Positions 5,210 to 7,220 of a stretch of DNA of 7,220 nt are shown here, in pieces (within the stretch, counting starts at the first letter, position 1; the number at the start of each line of letters is the position of its first letter). The stretch lies in NCBI GenBank assembly GCA_002770955.1, contig PCUH01000081.1, positions 1 to 7,220 on the forward strand. The letters are read 5' to 3'. Made by a program: the position numbers and the translations under genes. The notes below the pieces were generated by a model. That model was not told the origin of the DNA and did no database searches. It was given only the letters and a program-made list of their open reading frames with translations. This DNA is from Flavobacteriales bacterium CG18_big_fil_WC_8_21_14_2_50_32_9. Its GTDB lineage: Bacteria > Bacteroidota > Bacteroidia > Flavobacteriales_E > Vicingaceae.

Positions 5210-5261
5210 TTTAATCCCGATTTTTCGGCACGTTAAAAAATCAATATTTTTAACTTATCAA

Positions 5262-5290
5262 AGTTCTAATAGCAAATTGCTGTGAGAACT
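5262..5290. promoter_or_regulatory. 29-bp dyad upstream of the TonB receptor (candidate operator or RNA hairpin)
   Basis: AGTTCT (5262-5267) and AGAACT (5285-5290) are exact inverted copies, as are AGCAA (5271-5275) and TTGCT (5277-5281), all symmetric about position 5276. The dyad ends 24 nt before the receptor ATG. The symmetry suits binding of a dimeric repressor. As RNA the same bases give a hairpin with an AAAUU loop, near enough to the start codon to affect translation. I cannot match it to a known regulator box. Confidence 0.5.
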
Positions 5291-5314
5291 ATTTTCACAA
5301 CTAATTTAAGCAAG

Positions 5315-7220
5315 ATGAAGGGTTTATTGCTCTCAATTTTGTTGTGCATAGTTAGTCAATCTGTGGTGTTTACACAAACATCTTCTTGCGAGTTTACGCT
5401 TTCAGGAATTGTAATTGACGAACATGATCAACAAGCGTTATCTTATTCTACAATTTATATTGTTGAATTAGAAAAAGGATATATTTCCGATATAAACGGT
5501 GTTTTTGTCGCACCCAATTTGTGTAATCAAACCTATACATTGGTTATTGGTCATATTGGTTGTGAACCTGATACAATGAAAATATTGATTACCCAACACA
5601 CTAAAAAAACCTTTTATTTAGAACATCATATTGAGGAATTAAAAGAATTTGCTATCATAGAAAATGAAATAAAACCGCTTAGTTCTGTTGTAAAAAAAGA
5701 ACTTTCTCCAGAAGAGCTCAGTAAAACCAGAGGAAGAACCTTAGGCGAAAGCATGAAAGAACTTACTGGAGTTACAACATTTACTACTGGAAATTCTATT
5801 TCTAAACCTGTAATCCACGGAATGCACAGCGATAGAATTCTTATTCTAAATAATGGTATTCGGCAAGAAGGACAGCAATGGGGAAGTGAACATGCTCCTG
5901 AAATTGATCCTTTTATTGCCAATAAATTAAGTGTGGTAAAGGGTGCTCAAAGTGTCCGTTATGGTGCAAATGCTATTGGTGGTGTTGTGTTGGTAGAACC
6001 TGCCGACTTACCCGACAGTTCAGGCATAAATGGCGAAATTAATGCTATTGGTTCTTCTAACGGACAACAAGGAGTTAGTTCGGCTATGTTAGAAGGAAAA
6101 AGCAACAAACTATTAGGCATTGCTTGGCGTATGCAGGGTTCTCTGAAAAAAAGTGGAAATGTACATACTCCCAACTATTTTCTTAAGAATACTGGTGTGG
6201 AAGAACAGAATTTTTCGTGGACGTTGGGGCTGAATAAAGAAAAATACGGTGTGGAGCTATTTTACAGTCAGTTTAACTCCATTATTGGCATTTTTTCGGG
6301 TGCTCATATTGGAAATCTTACTGATTTACAAACTGCTTTTGTTTCCGAAGAACCGTTAGAAAAAGCTGATTTCACTTACGATATAGAGCGTCCTTATCAG
6401 AAAATTGAACATGAATTATTTAAAGTAAAAAGTTATGTGGCTACTGGAAAAGTAGGAAAATTAGAGTTGGTTTATGCCCGTCAGTTTAATTTGAGAAATG
6501 AGTTTGATAAACACCTGCCTCGAAGTGGAGATAAAGACCCAAATGTCCCTGAACTTAAATTTGGTTTAACCACACACACGGGCGACTTAATTTGGGAACA
6601 CGAAAGAGTTAAAAAGTTTAAAGGCTCTATTGGTGTTGGAGGAATTTATCAGGGAAACACAACGGAAGGTAGAAATTTTATTCCCAATTTTATTAAATAC
6701 AGCTCGGGTATTTTTTGGATAGAGAACTGGACAAGTAACAATTACAAACTCCAGATTGAAGGTGGTGTACGATACGATAAAATTTACCAACAAGCTTACA
6801 TTTGGGAAAAACAAGAACTAACCGAACCTGATTTTAACTATGAGAATTTTTCTGGAACAATCGGTAGTGTTTACAAGCTTACGAGTGCCATAACTTTGGG
6901 ATATAACTTTGGTTCAGCTTGGCGTCCACCAGGGATAAACGAGTTGTTTAGCGATGGTGTCCATCATGGTGCTGCTGCTGTAGAAATTGGCGACAGAACG
7001 CTTTCTCCCGAAAAGGCTTATAACAACCTTATTTCTGTAGAATATCGGGCTGAAAAACTGCTAATTCAACTGGAAGGCTATTACAACCACATTGCTGATT
7101 ATATTTATCTAGCTCCTGAGTTACCGCCAACACTAACCATTAGAGGTGCTTTTCCTACTTTTAGATACAAGCAAACAACTGCTACATTTAAAGGTGTGGA
7201 CACAAAAGTGAACTATCATT
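5315..7220 (+). CDS. TonB-dependent outer-membrane receptor, ZnuD-like (C-terminus beyond window)
   Basis: This outer-membrane beta-barrel receptor would import a ligand using TonB-ExbBD energy. The frame is open from the ATG at 5315 to the right edge, 635 codons, without a stop. A signal peptide (MKGLLLSILLCIVSQSVVFT) comes first. A carboxypeptidase-regulatory-like domain follows at about 26-105 (SGIVIDEHDQQALSYSTIYI, GVFVAPNL), typical of Bacteroidota receptors, with cysteines at 25, 70 and 83. The plug at about 129-230 contains TLGESMKELTGV, KPVIHGMHSDRILILNNGIR, SEHAPEIDPFIANKLSVVKG and SVRYGANAIGGVVLVEP. The remainder is barrel. NELFSDGVHHG at 542-552 and the plug sequence resemble the ZnuD group of zinc receptors, though copper or another ligand cannot be excluded. 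No SusD-like gene lies upstream. The receptor follows a small His-rich exported protein and a structured gap with a 29-bp dyad. No clear -7 box or Shine-Dalgarno sequence is seen. Confidence 0.9.
   Translation, partial: MKGLLLSILLCIVSQSVVFTQTSSCEFTLSGIVIDEHDQQALSYSTIYIVELEKGYISDINGVFVAPNLCNQTYTLVIGHIGCEPDTMKILITQHTKKTFYLEHHIEELKEFAIIENEIKPLSSVVKKELSPEELSKTRGRTLGESMKELTGVTTFTTGNSISKPVIHGMHSDRILILNNGIRQEGQQWGSEHAPEIDPFIANKLSVVKGAQSVRYGANAIGGVVLVEPADLPDSSGINGEINAIGSSNGQQGVSSAMLEGKSNKLLGIAWRMQGSLKKSGNVHTPNYFLKNTGVEEQNFSWTLGLNKEKYGVELFYSQFNSIIGIFSGAHIGNLTDLQTAFVSEEPLEKADFTYDIERPYQKIEHELFKVKSYVATGKVGKLELVYARQFNLRNEFDKHLPRSGDKDPNVPELKFGLTTHTGDLIWEHERVKKFKGSIGVGGIYQGNTTEGRNFIPNFIKYSSGIFWIENWTSNNYKLQIEGGVRYDKIYQQAYIWEKQELTEPDFNYENFSGTIGSVYKLTSAITLGYNFGSAWRPPGINELFSDGVHHGAAAVEIGDRTLSPEKAYNNLISVEYRAEKLLIQLEGYYNHIADYIYLAPELPPTLTIRGAFPTFRYKQTTATFKGVDTKVNYH

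Noticed and set aside
5143..5314. Cobalamin or TPP riboswitch in front of the receptor
   Set aside because: I could not find the conserved core sequences of either class; the hairpins seen do not fit their layouts.
5626..6814. Three minus-strand open frames (5626-5922, 5959-6174, 6587-6814)
   Set aside because: All lie inside the continuous receptor reading frame, which has clear plug and barrel motifs.

Overview
The window comes from an AT-rich member of the Bacteroidota, probably Flavobacteriia or a close relative. Three things suggest this. The promoters match the Bacteroidota form (TAnnTTTG at -7, TTTG about 21 bp upstream). Start codons lack clear Shine-Dalgarno sequences. The gene types fit as well: a suf operon containing a four-helix-bundle (23S-IVP family) gene, and a TonB-dependent receptor with an N-terminal carboxypeptidase-regulatory-like domain.

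Left half (1-3615, minus strand): the front of an iron-sulfur cluster assembly operon. In transcription order it reads sufA (HesB/IscA-type carrier), a four-helix-bundle protein, sufB, sufC, and the first 92 codons of sufD, which runs off the left edge. SufB, SufC and SufD form the SufBCD scaffold/ATPase complex, and SufA is an A-type cluster carrier. The remaining suf genes, typically sufS and sufE, presumably lie beyond the left edge. All four intergenic gaps hold repeated or palindromic DNA: 7-nt tandem repeats on both sides of the four-helix-bundle gene, three hairpin units between sufB and sufC, and a REP-like palindrome between sufC and sufD.

Centre (3616-3726): a short divergent promoter region. 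Both sides use the same -7 octamer, TACTTTTG. The thiL promoter lies so close to its ATG that the transcript may be leaderless.

Right half (3727-7220, plus strand): thiL (thiamine-monophosphate kinase), a small exported His/Cys-containing protein of unknown function, a gap of about 170 nt with several inverted repeats, and a TonB-dependent outer-membrane receptor still open at the right edge (635 codons seen). The receptor resembles the ZnuD-like metal receptor type. A small exported His-rich protein just upstream suggests a metal uptake or handling pair; this is inference.

The parts most worth a second look are the heptamer arrays flanking the four-helix-bundle gene in inverted orientation, the crowding of different repeat families into the suf gaps, and the structured region plus 29-bp dyad in front of the receptor.
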